Part shown: one piece after another, positions 7,788 through 15,768 of the stretch
Layout of the letters: each line of letters starts with the position of its first letter
How positions within the stretch are numbered: position 1 is the stretch's first letter
Source of the DNA: JBJTIF01 sp046094825
GTDB lineage: Bacteria > Actinomycetota > UBA4738 > HRBIN12
DNA length: 17,373 nt
Direction of reading: 5' to 3'
Assembly (NCBI GenBank): GCA_046094825.1
Contig: JBJTIF010000026.1
Location: forward strand, 1-17,373
Notes under the pieces: generated by a model
Told to the model about the DNA's origin: nothing
Seen by the model: only the letters and a program-made list of their open reading frames with translations
Database searches by the model: none
Position numbers and translations under genes: made by a program

Positions 7788-8548
7788 GCGAGGCGACGCC
7801 CTCCGCGCGCGACGCGGCGCGCGTCGCCGTCGTGACCGGCGCGGCGCGCGGCATCGGCCGCGCCTGCGCGGAGGCGCTCGCCGCCGACGGCTGGAGCGTC
7901 GCCGTCGCGTACCGCTCCGACGGGGACGACGCACGCGCCGTGCTCGGGGGCATCGAGTCGGCGGGCGGCACGGGCATCGTCGTCCGCCTCGACCTCCTCG
8001 AGGAGGCCTCGATCGCGGATGCCTTCGGGGAGGTCACCGAACGGCTCGGACCGGTGACCGGCCTCGTGAACAACGCGGGCTACTCGAAGGACGGCCTCAT
8101 CGTGAAGTACCCGATCGAGACGTACGACCGGACGATGGACACGAACGTCCGCGGCGCGTACCTCTGCGCGCAGGCCGCGCTCCGCTCGATGCTCCGCGCG
8201 CGCTGGGGGCGCATCGTGAACGTCTCGTCGGCGATCGCGCTCCGCGCGAACGCGGGGCAGAGCGCGTACGCGACCTCGAAGACGGCGCTCCTCGGCCTCA
8301 CCCGGGGCCTCGCGCGCGAGGTCGGCGGTCGCGGCATCACCGTGAACGCCGTCTGCCCGGGACTCGTCGCGACGGACATGACCTCGCACCTCGACGAGGC
8401 CGCCCAGGCCTTCTACGTCCAGCAGACCCCCGTCGGGCGGACGGCCCGGCTCGAGGAGGTCGCCGCCGCCGTCGTGTTCCTCATGTCCGACGCCGCGACG
8501 TACGTGAACGGTGTCGCCCTGCCGGTCGACGGAGGGCTGACGGCGTAA
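7784..8548 (+). CDS. fabG: 3-oxoacyl-ACP reductase FabG (SDR family)
   Basis: NADPH-dependent reductase that converts 3-oxoacyl-ACP to 3-hydroxyacyl-ACP in each elongation round. It has 254 residues and classical short-chain dehydrogenase features: cofactor motif TGAARGIG (18-25), NNAG (96-99), catalytic Ser149, Tyr162 and Lys166 (YATSK), and the carboxy-terminal pattern YVNGVALPVDGG. The GTG start overlaps the fabH stop by four bases (GTGA). SDR enzymes are diverse, but the position between fabH and acpP makes FabG the firm choice. Confidence 0.94.
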   Translation: MSEATPSARDAARVAVVTGAARGIGRACAEALAADGWSVAVAYRSDGDDARAVLGGIESAGGTGIVVRLDLLEEASIADAFGEVTERLGPVTGLVNNAGYSKDGLIVKYPIETYDRTMDTNVRGAYLCAQAALRSMLRARWGRIVNVSSAIALRANAGQSAYATSKTALLGLTRGLAREVGGRGITVNAVCPGLVATDMTSHLDEAAQAFYVQQTPVGRTARLEEVAAAVVFLMSDAATYVNGVALPVDGGLTA

Positions 8549-8559
8549 GGTTCAGGGTC

Positions 8560-8576
8560 TCCGGACCGGGTCCGGA
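8560..8576 (+). promoter_or_regulatory. Perfect hairpin between fabG and acpP
   Basis: A 7-bp perfect stem with a 3-base loop (tccggaccgggtccgga) lies 11 bases after the fabG stop, in the only sizeable gap inside the fab operon (70 bp). There is no following T-run, so a simple terminator is unlikely. Plausible roles are an RNA processing or stabilising element that raises acpP output relative to the upstream genes, or partial attenuation. The role is inferred; the structure is directly visible. Confidence 0.4.
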
Positions 8577-8603
8577 CGACGCGCACCACCCACCCACGCA
8601 CAC

Positions 8604-8610
8604 GAGGAGG
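8604..8610 (+). promoter_or_regulatory. Strong ribosome binding site of acpP
   Basis: GAGGAGG lies 8 bases before the acpP ATG. It is the clearest Shine-Dalgarno sequence in the window, where most starts are coupled or G-rich only. This agrees with the need to make acyl carrier protein in large amounts. Confidence 0.8.
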
Positions 8611-8618
8611 ACCGCCGG

Positions 8619-8864
8619 ATGGACAGGGCAGCGATCGAGGCCAGGGTCAAGGAACTCTTCACCGAGCAGCTCGCGGTCGACGCCGCGATGGTCACCCCCG
8701 ATGCCCGCTTCTCCGAGGACCTGAACGCCGACTCGCTCGACCTCGTCGAGGCCGTGCTGGCGCTCGAGGAGGAGTGGAACATCGAGATCCCCGAGGAGGA
8801 GATGGAGCCGGTGAAGACCGTCGGCCAGGCCATCGACCTCGTCGCGAAGAAGCTCGGCCTCTGA
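8619..8864 (+). CDS. acpP: Acyl carrier protein
   Basis: 81-residue acidic carrier that holds growing acyl chains on a phosphopantetheine arm attached by an ACP synthase. The modification serine is Ser39 in the DSLD motif (NADSLDLVEAVLALEE), followed by the acidic helix II typical of ACP. Length and overall acidity match the family. It has its own strong ribosome site, follows a 70-bp gap with a hairpin, and is 8 bp upstream of fabF, the usual acpP-fabF pairing. Confidence 0.97.
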   Translation: MDRAAIEARVKELFTEQLAVDAAMVTPDARFSEDLNADSLDLVEAVLALEEEWNIEIPEEEMEPVKTVGQAIDLVAKKLGL

Positions 8865-8872
8865 CGCTCGCG

Positions 8873-10105
8873 ATGGGGGATCGCCGCACGGTCGTCATCA
8901 CCGGGATCGGACCGGTCAGCCCGATCGGGATCGGGGTCGATGCCTTCTGGGAGGGCGCGACGTCGGGCCGCAACGGCATCGGCCACATCACCCGGTTCGA
9001 CGCCTCCGATCTCCCCGTGCGCATCGCCGCGGAGGTGCGGGACTTCGACCCCCGCGACTGGCTCGACCCGAAGGAGGCGCGGCGCACCGACCGCTTCGTG
9101 CAGTTCGCGGTCGCCGCGGCGAAGCTCGCCTGGGCCGACGCCGGAGATCCGACGGTCGACGGGGAGCGCGCCGCGGTCGTGTTCGGCACCGGCATCGGCG
9201 GCATCGAGACCCTCATCGAGAACCACGTCACCCTCCTCGAACGTGGCCCCGGCCGCGTGAGCCCCTTCATGGTGCCCGGGCTCATGGCGAACGGTCCCGG
9301 CGGCCACATCGCCATGGAGTTCGGGATCACCGGCCCGAACTTCGCGACGGTCTCCGCGTGCGCGTCCGGCGCGCACGCGGTCGGCGAGGCGTACCGCCGC
9401 GTGCGCGACGGCGACGTCGAGCTCGCGGTCGCGGGGGGCGCGGAGGCGGCGACGCTGCCGATCTGCCTCGCCGCGTTCTCGCAGATGGGTGCGCTCGCCC
9501 GGGAGGGCGACCCCGAGCGGGCGTGCCGTCCGTTCGACGCGGACCGGAGCGGCTTCGTGATGTCCGAGGGGGCGTGCGCCCTGATCCTCGAGGATGCGGA
9601 GCGCGCCGCCGCCCGCGGTGCGCGGGTGTACGCGGAGATCGCGGGCTACGGAGCCTCGGACGACGCGTTCCACATCACCGCCCCCGACCCGAACGGGTCC
9701 GGCGCAGCGCTCGCGATCCGGACCGCCCTGCGCGACGCCGGCGAGCCGGCGGAGGCGGTCGACTACGTGAACGCCCACGGCACGTCGACCCCCCTGAACG
9801 ACGCGGGCGAGACCGCGGCGCTGAAGGCGGCGCTCGGCGACCGCGCGTACGCGATCCCGGTCTCCTCGACGAAGTCGATGACCGGGCACATGCTCGGCGC
9901 GGCAGGGGCGATCGAGGCGGCCGTCGCCGCCCTCGTGGTCGCCCGCGGGACGATCCCGCCGACGATCCACTACGAGACGCCGGACCCCGTCTGCGACCTC
10001 GACTACGTCCCGAACACGGCGCGCGCGGCGGACGTGCGCCTCGCGATCTCGAACTCGTTCGGGTTCGGCGGCCAGAACGCCGTCCTCGCGATCCGCCGGG
10101 CCTGA
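8873..10105 (+). CDS. fabF: 3-oxoacyl-ACP synthase II FabF
   Basis: Elongating condensing enzyme that joins malonyl-ACP to acyl-ACP. It has 410 residues from ATG 8873, normal for KAS II. The catalytic Cys-His-His set is visible: Cys163 in SACASGAHA, His302 in NAHGTSTPLND and His339 in KSMTGHMLGAAG. The carboxy end has the glycine-rich NSFGFGGQNA motif. FabB is the alternative, but length and neighbouring acpP favour FabF. It is the last gene of the fab operon and converges on ndk. Confidence 0.95.
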   Translation: MGDRRTVVITGIGPVSPIGIGVDAFWEGATSGRNGIGHITRFDASDLPVRIAAEVRDFDPRDWLDPKEARRTDRFVQFAVAAAKLAWADAGDPTVDGERAAVVFGTGIGGIETLIENHVTLLERGPGRVSPFMVPGLMANGPGGHIAMEFGITGPNFATVSACASGAHAVGEAYRRVRDGDVELAVAGGAEAATLPICLAAFSQMGALAREGDPERACRPFDADRSGFVMSEGACALILEDAERAAARGARVYAEIAGYGASDDAFHITAPDPNGSGAALAIRTALRDAGEPAEAVDYVNAHGTSTPLNDAGETAALKAALGDRAYAIPVSSTKSMTGHMLGAAGAIEAAVAALVVARGTIPPTIHYETPDPVCDLDYVPNTARAADVRLAISNSFGFGGQNAVLAIRRA

Positions 10106-10125
10106 CGGCCCCCGGGCGGCGTGCG

Positions 10126-10145
10126 CCCGTCCGGGCGCGGACGGG
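10126..10145. terminator. Hairpin between convergent fabF and ndk
   Basis: A 7-bp stem (10126-10132 with 10139-10145) encloses a 6-base loop. An alternative 6-bp stem using the loop (10123-10128 with 10133-10138) competes with it. It lies in the 76-bp convergent gap, where a bidirectional terminator is expected. There is no T-tract on either strand, so efficiency cannot be judged. Confidence 0.5.
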
Positions 10146-10181
10146 ACGTGGCGGTCCGAGCGGCGGGCCCCCGCGGAGGGC

Positions 10182-10586
10182 TCAGCCGAAGAAGAGCGCG
10201 AGCTCGCGCTCGGCCGACGCCGGCGAATCGCTCCCGTGCACGACGTTCTCGGTGATCACCGTCGCGAGGTCGCCGCGGATCGTCCCGGGGGGCGCGGTCG
10301 TCGGGTTCGTCGGCCCCATGAGCGTGCGGAGCGCCGTGATGGCCTCCTCCCCCTCGACACGGGCGATGACGACCGGTCCCGAGGTGATGAACGCGACGAG
10401 CTCCCCGAAGAACGGCTTCTCGCGGTGTTCGCCGTAGTGCCGCTCGGCGAGCGCTCGGTCGATCTCGATCATGCGAAGCGCCGTGACGCGGAGCCCCTTC
10501 GTCTCGACCCGGCGGAGCACCTCGCCGGTCAGACCGCGACGGACGCCGTCCGGCTTCACGATGAGCAGCGTCGATTCCACGGCCAT
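10182..10586 (-). CDS. ndk: Nucleoside diphosphate kinase
   Basis: 134-residue cytoplasmic enzyme that transfers the gamma phosphate from ATP to nucleoside diphosphates through a phosphohistidine, balancing NTP and dNTP pools. The active site NVVHGSDSPASA is intact, with His117 as the phosphorylated residue. The amino-terminal ESTLLIVKPDGVRRGL is diagnostic. Length is slightly under the usual 136-150. The ATG is one base after the folC stop, so the two are tightly linked. A candidate private promoter lies inside the end of folC. The next minus-strand gene would normally be mreB, but the fab operon intervenes. Confidence 0.96.
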   Translation of the reverse strand: MAVESTLLIVKPDGVRRGLTGEVLRRVETKGLRVTALRMIEIDRALAERHYGEHREKPFFGELVAFITSGPVVIARVEGEEAITALRTLMGPTNPTTAPPGTIRGDLATVITENVVHGSDSPASAERELALFFG

Positions 10587-10587
10587 C

Positions 10588-11868
10588 TCAGGATCCCCCC
10601 AGCGCCCGGCGGGCGTCGGCGACAGTATAGAGAGAGCCGGTCACGAGGATGAGGTCGCCCTCGCCCGCCGACGCGCGGGCCGCGGCGAGCGCCTCGGCGA
10701 CCGACGCGAACCGCTCCCCCGGCGCGCCCGCCGCGCTGAGGAGCGTGGCCATCTCGTCCGCCGTGCGGGAGCGCGGGTTGCTGTTCGCGGCGGCGTACGT
10801 GCGGTCGGCGAGCGGCGCGAGCGGCGCGAGGATGCCCGCGACGTCCTTGTCCGCGAACGCCGCGACGACGAGGTGGAGCCGGTCCCACGTGAAGACCTCC
10901 GGCAGGGTCTCCGCGAGGGCGGCGGCGGCCGCTGGGTTGTGCGCACCGTCGAGGACGACGAGCGGCCGACGGCCGACGACCTCGACGCGCCCCGGGGAGG
11001 TCGCGGTCCCGAGCGCGTCGCGGACCGCGTCCTCCTCGAGCGGTCGATCGAGGAACGCCTCGAGCGCGACGACCGCCGCGCCGGCGTTGCGCGCGGCGAA
11101 CCCCCCGAACAGGCCGAGGAGCACGTCGTCGTACGTGCCGCGGATGCCGCGGATCGCGAGCGCCTGGCCGCCCATCGCCGTGCGCGCGTCGACCGACCAG
11201 TCGCGGCCCTCGAGCAGGAGCGGCACCTCGTAGTCGTCGCACCGGGCCTCGAGGACCGCGAGCGCCTCGGGGGGCTGCTCGCGGACGACCGCGATCTTCC
11301 CGGGCTTGATGATCCCGGCCTTCTCCGTCGCGATCTCCGCGACCGTGGAGCCGAGCTCCGGGTGGTCGAGCCCGACAGGACAGAGGACAGCGACGTCGCC
11401 CGCGACGAGGTTCGTCGCATCCCACGTGCCGCCCATCCCGACCTCGATGACCCCGAGATCGATCGGCTTGTCGGCGAACCACAGGAACGCGAGCGCGGTG
11501 AGCGACTCGAAGTACGTGACGTCGCCGACGCGCTCGTCGATCGTGCGCAGGAACGGCAGGAGGTGCTCGTACTCCTCCGCGAACTCCTCGTCGCCGATCG
11601 GGGTCCCGCAGACCGACATCCGCTCGGTGACCGAGAGCAGGTGCGGCGAGGTGTAGAGCCCGGTCGCGAGCCCGTGCGCGCACGCGAGTGCCGTCGCGAG
11701 CCGGGCGGTCGTCGTCTTGCCGTTCGTCCCCGTCACGTGGATCGTCGGGAACCGCAGCTGCGGGTCGTCGAGGAGGGCGAGGACGGCGCGGATCCGGTCG
11801 AGGTCGGGCTTCGGCGAACCCTCGGGCTGCCGCGCATCGAGCTCGGCGAGCGCCTGCTCGAGCCGCAC
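10588..11868 (-). CDS. folC: Folylpolyglutamate / dihydrofolate synthase
   Basis: Mur-ligase-type ATP-dependent enzyme that adds glutamate to dihydropteroate and/or tetrahydrofolate. It has 426 residues from GTG 11868. The P-loop HVTGTNGKTTT (Lys51) is followed by SPHLLSVTERM, the substrate/omega-loop region, then EVGMGGTWDATN and, in the carboxy domain, VVLDGAHNPAA. All are typical FolC motifs. The frame is open further upstream into valS, but the GTG placed one base after the valS stop gives the expected length. Which activities it has (FPGS only, or also DHFS) cannot be decided from sequence. Confidence 0.94.
   Translation of the reverse strand: MRLEQALAELDARQPEGSPKPDLDRIRAVLALLDDPQLRFPTIHVTGTNGKTTTARLATALACAHGLATGLYTSPHLLSVTERMSVCGTPIGDEEFAEEYEHLLPFLRTIDERVGDVTYFESLTALAFLWFADKPIDLGVIEVGMGGTWDATNLVAGDVAVLCPVGLDHPELGSTVAEIATEKAGIIKPGKIAVVREQPPEALAVLEARCDDYEVPLLLEGRDWSVDARTAMGGQALAIRGIRGTYDDVLLGLFGGFAARNAGAAVVALEAFLDRPLEEDAVRDALGTATSPGRVEVVGRRPLVVLDGAHNPAAAAALAETLPEVFTWDRLHLVVAAFADKDVAGILAPLAPLADRTYAAANSNPRSRTADEMATLLSAAGAPGERFASVAEALAAARASAGEGDLILVTGSLYTVADARRALGGS
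10624..10629 (-). promoter_or_regulatory. Candidate -10 element for ndk inside folC
   Basis: TATACT on the minus strand lies 37 bases before the ndk ATG, within the last codons of folC. It is embedded in a run of TCT, CTC, TAT and ACT codons. TCT, TAT and ACT are rarely used in the neighbouring genes, which suggests a non-coding constraint. No good -35 hexamer is seen at 16-18 bp spacing, so the call is tentative. Confidence 0.3.
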
Positions 11869-11869
11869 G

Positions 11870-14404
11870 CTAGCCCTCGTCGGGGGCGAGCTCGACGGCG
11901 ATCGCGGGCTCGCCTTCGGCCGTCGCGATCGCCTCGATCGCACCCGCGCCGCGGAGATCGTCGGCCACGGTCGCGAGGGCGGCGAGCCGGGCGGTGTCGC
12001 CCCGGACCTCCACGGCGCGGACCGGGGCGCGGAGCGAGCGCTTCGCGAGGGCCTTCTCCCGACGGACCGCGGTGAGCACCTCGGCCCCGACCTCGTAGGC
12101 GAGGGCGTCCCCCTCGGTCGGCAGGCCGGCCACCGTCGGCCAGGGCTGGCGGTGGACGGACCCCTCGCGCCACCACGACCAGACCTCCTCGGCGACGTAG
12201 GGCAGGAAGGGCGCGAACAGGCGCAGGAGGACGTCGAGCGCGGTCCGCAGCGCGGTCGCGGCCGATGCCGCGGGGCCGTCGCCCGCGGCGCCGTAGACGC
12301 GGTTCTTCACGAGCTCGAGGTAGTCGTCGGTGAAGCCCCAGAAGAACCGTTCGATCGCGTCGAGCGCCCGGGCGTGGTCGTACGCGTCGAACGCCTCGGT
12401 CGCCTCACCGACCACGTCCGCGAGCCGTCGGAGCATCGCGCGGTCGACCGCCTCGCTGATCGGGCCGTCGGGGACCTCGAAGCCGAGGACGAAGCGCGAG
12501 GCGTTCAGGACCTTGATCGCGAGACGACGGCCGACCTTGATCTGCGCCTCCTCGAAGGCGGTGTCGATCCCGAGCCGCGCGCTCGCCGCCCAGTACCGCA
12601 CCGCGTCGGCGCCGTGCTGCTCGAGGACCGGCATCGGGGTGATGACGTTGCCCTTCGACTTCGACATCTTCTTGCGGTCGGGGTCGAGGACCCACCCGCT
12701 GATCGCCGTATCGCTCCACGGCAGGGTGCCGTGCGCGAGCTCGGACTTCAGCACCGTGTAGAAGAGCCAGGTCCGGATGATGTCGTGACCCTGGGGGCGC
12801 AGGTCCATCGGGAAGACGCGCGCGAACAGATCGGGATCGTCCTCCCAGCGACCGGCGATCTCCGGGGAGACCGAGGAGGTCGCCCACGTGTCCATGACGT
12901 CGGGGTCACCGACGAACCCACCGGGCACGCCCCGCTGCGCGGCCTCGTAGCCCTCGGGCACGTCGGACGACGGGTCGACCGGCAGCGCGGACTCCGGCGG
13001 CAGGATCGGCGCGTCGTACCGCGGCTCTCCGGCCCCGTCGAGCGGGTACCAGACGGGGAACGGGACGCCGAAGAACCGCTGCCGGCTGATGCACCAGTCG
13101 CCGTGCAGCCCCTCGACCCAGGACTCGTACCGCGAGCGCATGTGCTCGGGATGCCAACGGAGCTCGCGACCGAGCTCGAGGAGCCGCGGGCGGTGGTCGA
13201 GCGTCCGCACGAACCACTGGCGGCTGGAGATGATCTCGAGGGGCCGTTCGCCGCGCTCGTAGAACTTCACGACGTGGCGGACGACCGTCGGCTCCGCGAG
13301 GAGGGCCCCGGAGGCTGCGAGCATCTCGGCGACCCGGGCCCGCGCCTTCTTCGCGGGGAGCCCGGCGAGCTCCGCCTGCCCACCCGGGTCGTCGTCGGCC
13401 GCGACGGCGCGATCCTGCCGCCGCGCTGGGGCGCAGCCGGATGGGAGAGCCGTGACGTCGCGGCCGCGACCGCCGCGCAGGCGGAGCTCGCGCCACCACA
13501 GGACGTCGGTGAGGTCACCGAACGTGCAGATCATCGCGACGCCCGTGCCCTTCTCGGGATCGGCGAGCGGGTGCGCGACGATCGGCACCGTCGCCCCGAA
13601 CACCGGCGTCACGACCTCCGCGCCGACGAGGTCGGCCGCCCGCGGATCGTCGGGGCTGATCACGAGGGCGACGCACGCGGGCAGGAGTTCGGGCCTCGAC
13701 GTCTCGATCTCCACGGTGCCGCCGCCGACCCGCTCGAACGCGATCCGGTGGTAGCGACCCTCGGTCTCGCGGTCCTCGATCTCGGCCTGAGCGACCGCGG
13801 TGCGGAAGTCCGGATCCCACATCGTCGGGGCCTCGTGCGAGTACGCGTCGCCGCTCGCGAGCATCCGGAGGAACGCGCGCTGCGACGTGCGCCGCGACCG
13901 CTCGTCGATCGTCGTGTACGAGATCGTCCAGTCGACGGAGAGCCCGAGCCGCCGGAAGAGCTCCTCGAAGGCCTTCTCGTCCTCGGCGGTCAGTCGCTCG
14001 CAGAGCTCGATGAAGTTCGGCCGCGACACCGCGACGGGCTGCTCGGGGGTCCCGCCGAGGGCCGCCGGATCGAGGTCGGGGACGTACGGGAGCGACGGGT
14101 CGCAGCGGGCGCCGAAGTAGTTCTGCACCCGACGCTCCGTCGGAAGGCCGTTGTCGTCCCATCCCATCGGGTAGAAGACGGTTTGCCCGCGCATCCGCCG
14201 GTAGCGCGCGACGAGGTCGGTGTGCGTGTACGACATCACGTGGCCGGCGTGGAGGTAGCCGCTCGCCGTCGGCGGCGGGGTGTCGATCGCGAAGATCTCG
14301 GCGCGGGGACGCGACCGGTCGAACCGGTACGTCCCGTCGGTCTCCCAGCGCGCGTCCCAGGCAGCCTCGAGCCCGTCGAGCGTGGGCTTCTCGGGCGCGG
14401 CCAT
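11870..14404 (-). CDS. valS: Valine--tRNA ligase, with an apparently inverted internal segment
   Basis: Class I aminoacyl-tRNA synthetase that charges tRNA-Val. It has 844 residues, the short form seen in Actinobacteria. The HIGH-type motif is HAGH (52-55) and the KMSKS loop is at 579-583. The editing (CP1) domain begins near ETSRPELLPACVA and the anticodon-binding domain occupies the carboxy third. The odd part is residues 310-342, which read as low-complexity RGGRGRDVTALPSG... and do not resemble ValS. The plus strand of the same DNA (13380-13476) encodes the missing family-like sequence, beginning PTRVVVGRDGAILP. The block is bounded by 15-bp inverted repeats, and both orientations leave the frame open. 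As written, the enzyme's editing domain is probably damaged. ATG 14404 seems leaderless; folC follows after one base. Confidence 0.93.
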   Translation of the reverse strand: MAAPEKPTLDGLEAAWDARWETDGTYRFDRSRPRAEIFAIDTPPPTASGYLHAGHVMSYTHTDLVARYRRMRGQTVFYPMGWDDNGLPTERRVQNYFGARCDPSLPYVPDLDPAALGGTPEQPVAVSRPNFIELCERLTAEDEKAFEELFRRLGLSVDWTISYTTIDERSRRTSQRAFLRMLASGDAYSHEAPTMWDPDFRTAVAQAEIEDRETEGRYHRIAFERVGGGTVEIETSRPELLPACVALVISPDDPRAADLVGAEVVTPVFGATVPIVAHPLADPEKGTGVAMICTFGDLTDVLWWRELRLRGGRGRDVTALPSGCAPARRQDRAVAADDDPGGQAELAGLPAKKARARVAEMLAASGALLAEPTVVRHVVKFYERGERPLEIISSRQWFVRTLDHRPRLLELGRELRWHPEHMRSRYESWVEGLHGDWCISRQRFFGVPFPVWYPLDGAGEPRYDAPILPPESALPVDPSSDVPEGYEAAQRGVPGGFVGDPDVMDTWATSSVSPEIAGRWEDDPDLFARVFPMDLRPQGHDIIRTWLFYTVLKSELAHGTLPWSDTAISGWVLDPDRKKMSKSKGNVITPMPVLEQHGADAVRYWAASARLGIDTAFEEAQIKVGRRLAIKVLNASRFVLGFEVPDGPISEAVDRAMLRRLADVVGEATEAFDAYDHARALDAIERFFWGFTDDYLELVKNRVYGAAGDGPAASAATALRTALDVLLRLFAPFLPYVAEEVWSWWREGSVHRQPWPTVAGLPTEGDALAYEVGAEVLTAVRREKALAKRSLRAPVRAVEVRGDTARLAALATVADDLRGAGAIEAIATAEGEPAIAVELAPDEG
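13365..13379 (+). repeat. Left arm of 15-bp inverted repeat in valS
   Basis: gcgagctccgcctgc is the exact reverse complement of 13477-13491. Matching stops on both sides of the arms. Together the arms frame the 97-bp segment whose orientation conflicts with the rest of valS. In valS both arms are coding (Gln-Ala-Glu-Leu-Ala on this side). Confidence 0.95.
13380..13476 (+). other. 97-bp inverted segment inside valS
   Basis: Read on the plus strand, continuous with the arms, this block encodes ELRLPTRVVVGRDGAILP then PRWGAAGWESRDVAAATAA and QAEL. That is the expected continuation of the ValS stretch CTFGDLTDVLWWRELRL and leads properly into AGLPAKKARARV. Read on the minus strand, as the assembled gene requires, it gives an unrelated Arg/Gly/Ala/Asp-rich stretch. 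Flipping the 97 bp between the repeat arms restores a family-like protein of identical length. The event may be a natural inversion, a population variant or an assembly error. Confidence 0.85.
13477..13491 (-). repeat. Right arm of 15-bp inverted repeat in valS
   Basis: gcaggcggagctcgc pairs perfectly with 13365-13379. On the minus strand it encodes Arg-Glu-Leu-Arg-Leu at ValS residues 305-309. Because the arms are identical in inverted orientation, recombination between them leaves no scar. Confidence 0.95.
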
Positions 14405-14411
14405 GCGGGCG

Positions 14412-14417
14412 AGTGTA
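14412..14417 (-). promoter_or_regulatory. Candidate leaderless promoter (-10) of valS
   Basis: TACACT on the minus strand fits the TANNNT -10 pattern. It ends seven bases before the valS ATG, so transcription would begin at or very near the start codon. There is no Shine-Dalgarno sequence before valS, which agrees with a leaderless message, a frequent arrangement in high-GC bacteria. No clear -35 element is seen. Confidence 0.5.
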
Positions 14418-14424
14418 GCGAGGC

Positions 14425-14436
14425 CCGACCGGTCGG
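14425..14436. promoter_or_regulatory. Perfect palindrome upstream of the valS -10
   Basis: ccgaccggtcgg is a 12-bp perfect palindrome that starts 7 bp upstream of the TACACT hexamer, in the 49-bp clpX-valS gap. It could be an operator covering the promoter spacer, or part of a small stem downstream of clpX. A T-box leader is excluded, since the gap is far too short. Confidence 0.35.
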
Positions 14437-14453
14437 CGGGGCCGCGCGGGGTG

Positions 14454-15716
<1,263 letters not shown>

Positions 15717-15768
15717 CCCCCACCCCCTCGCGCCGCTCGGCGGGCCCCCGGAGCCCGGTCCGGAGAGC

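Noticed and set aside
5094..7934. 946-codon minus-strand open frame across fabD, fabH and mreB
   Set aside because: It spans genes with clear catalytic motifs on their own frames and has low-complexity Arg/Pro/Ala composition. It is a stop-poor shadow frame.
13365..13491. Site-specific invertase or insertion sequence acting on valS
   Set aside because: No recombinase, transposase or target duplication is present in the window, and the arms are ordinary valS codons. The inversion itself is reported, but a dedicated system is not supported.
14405..14453. T-box leader upstream of valS
   Set aside because: The gap is only 49 bp, far shorter than any T-box, and no specifier or antiterminator structure is visible.
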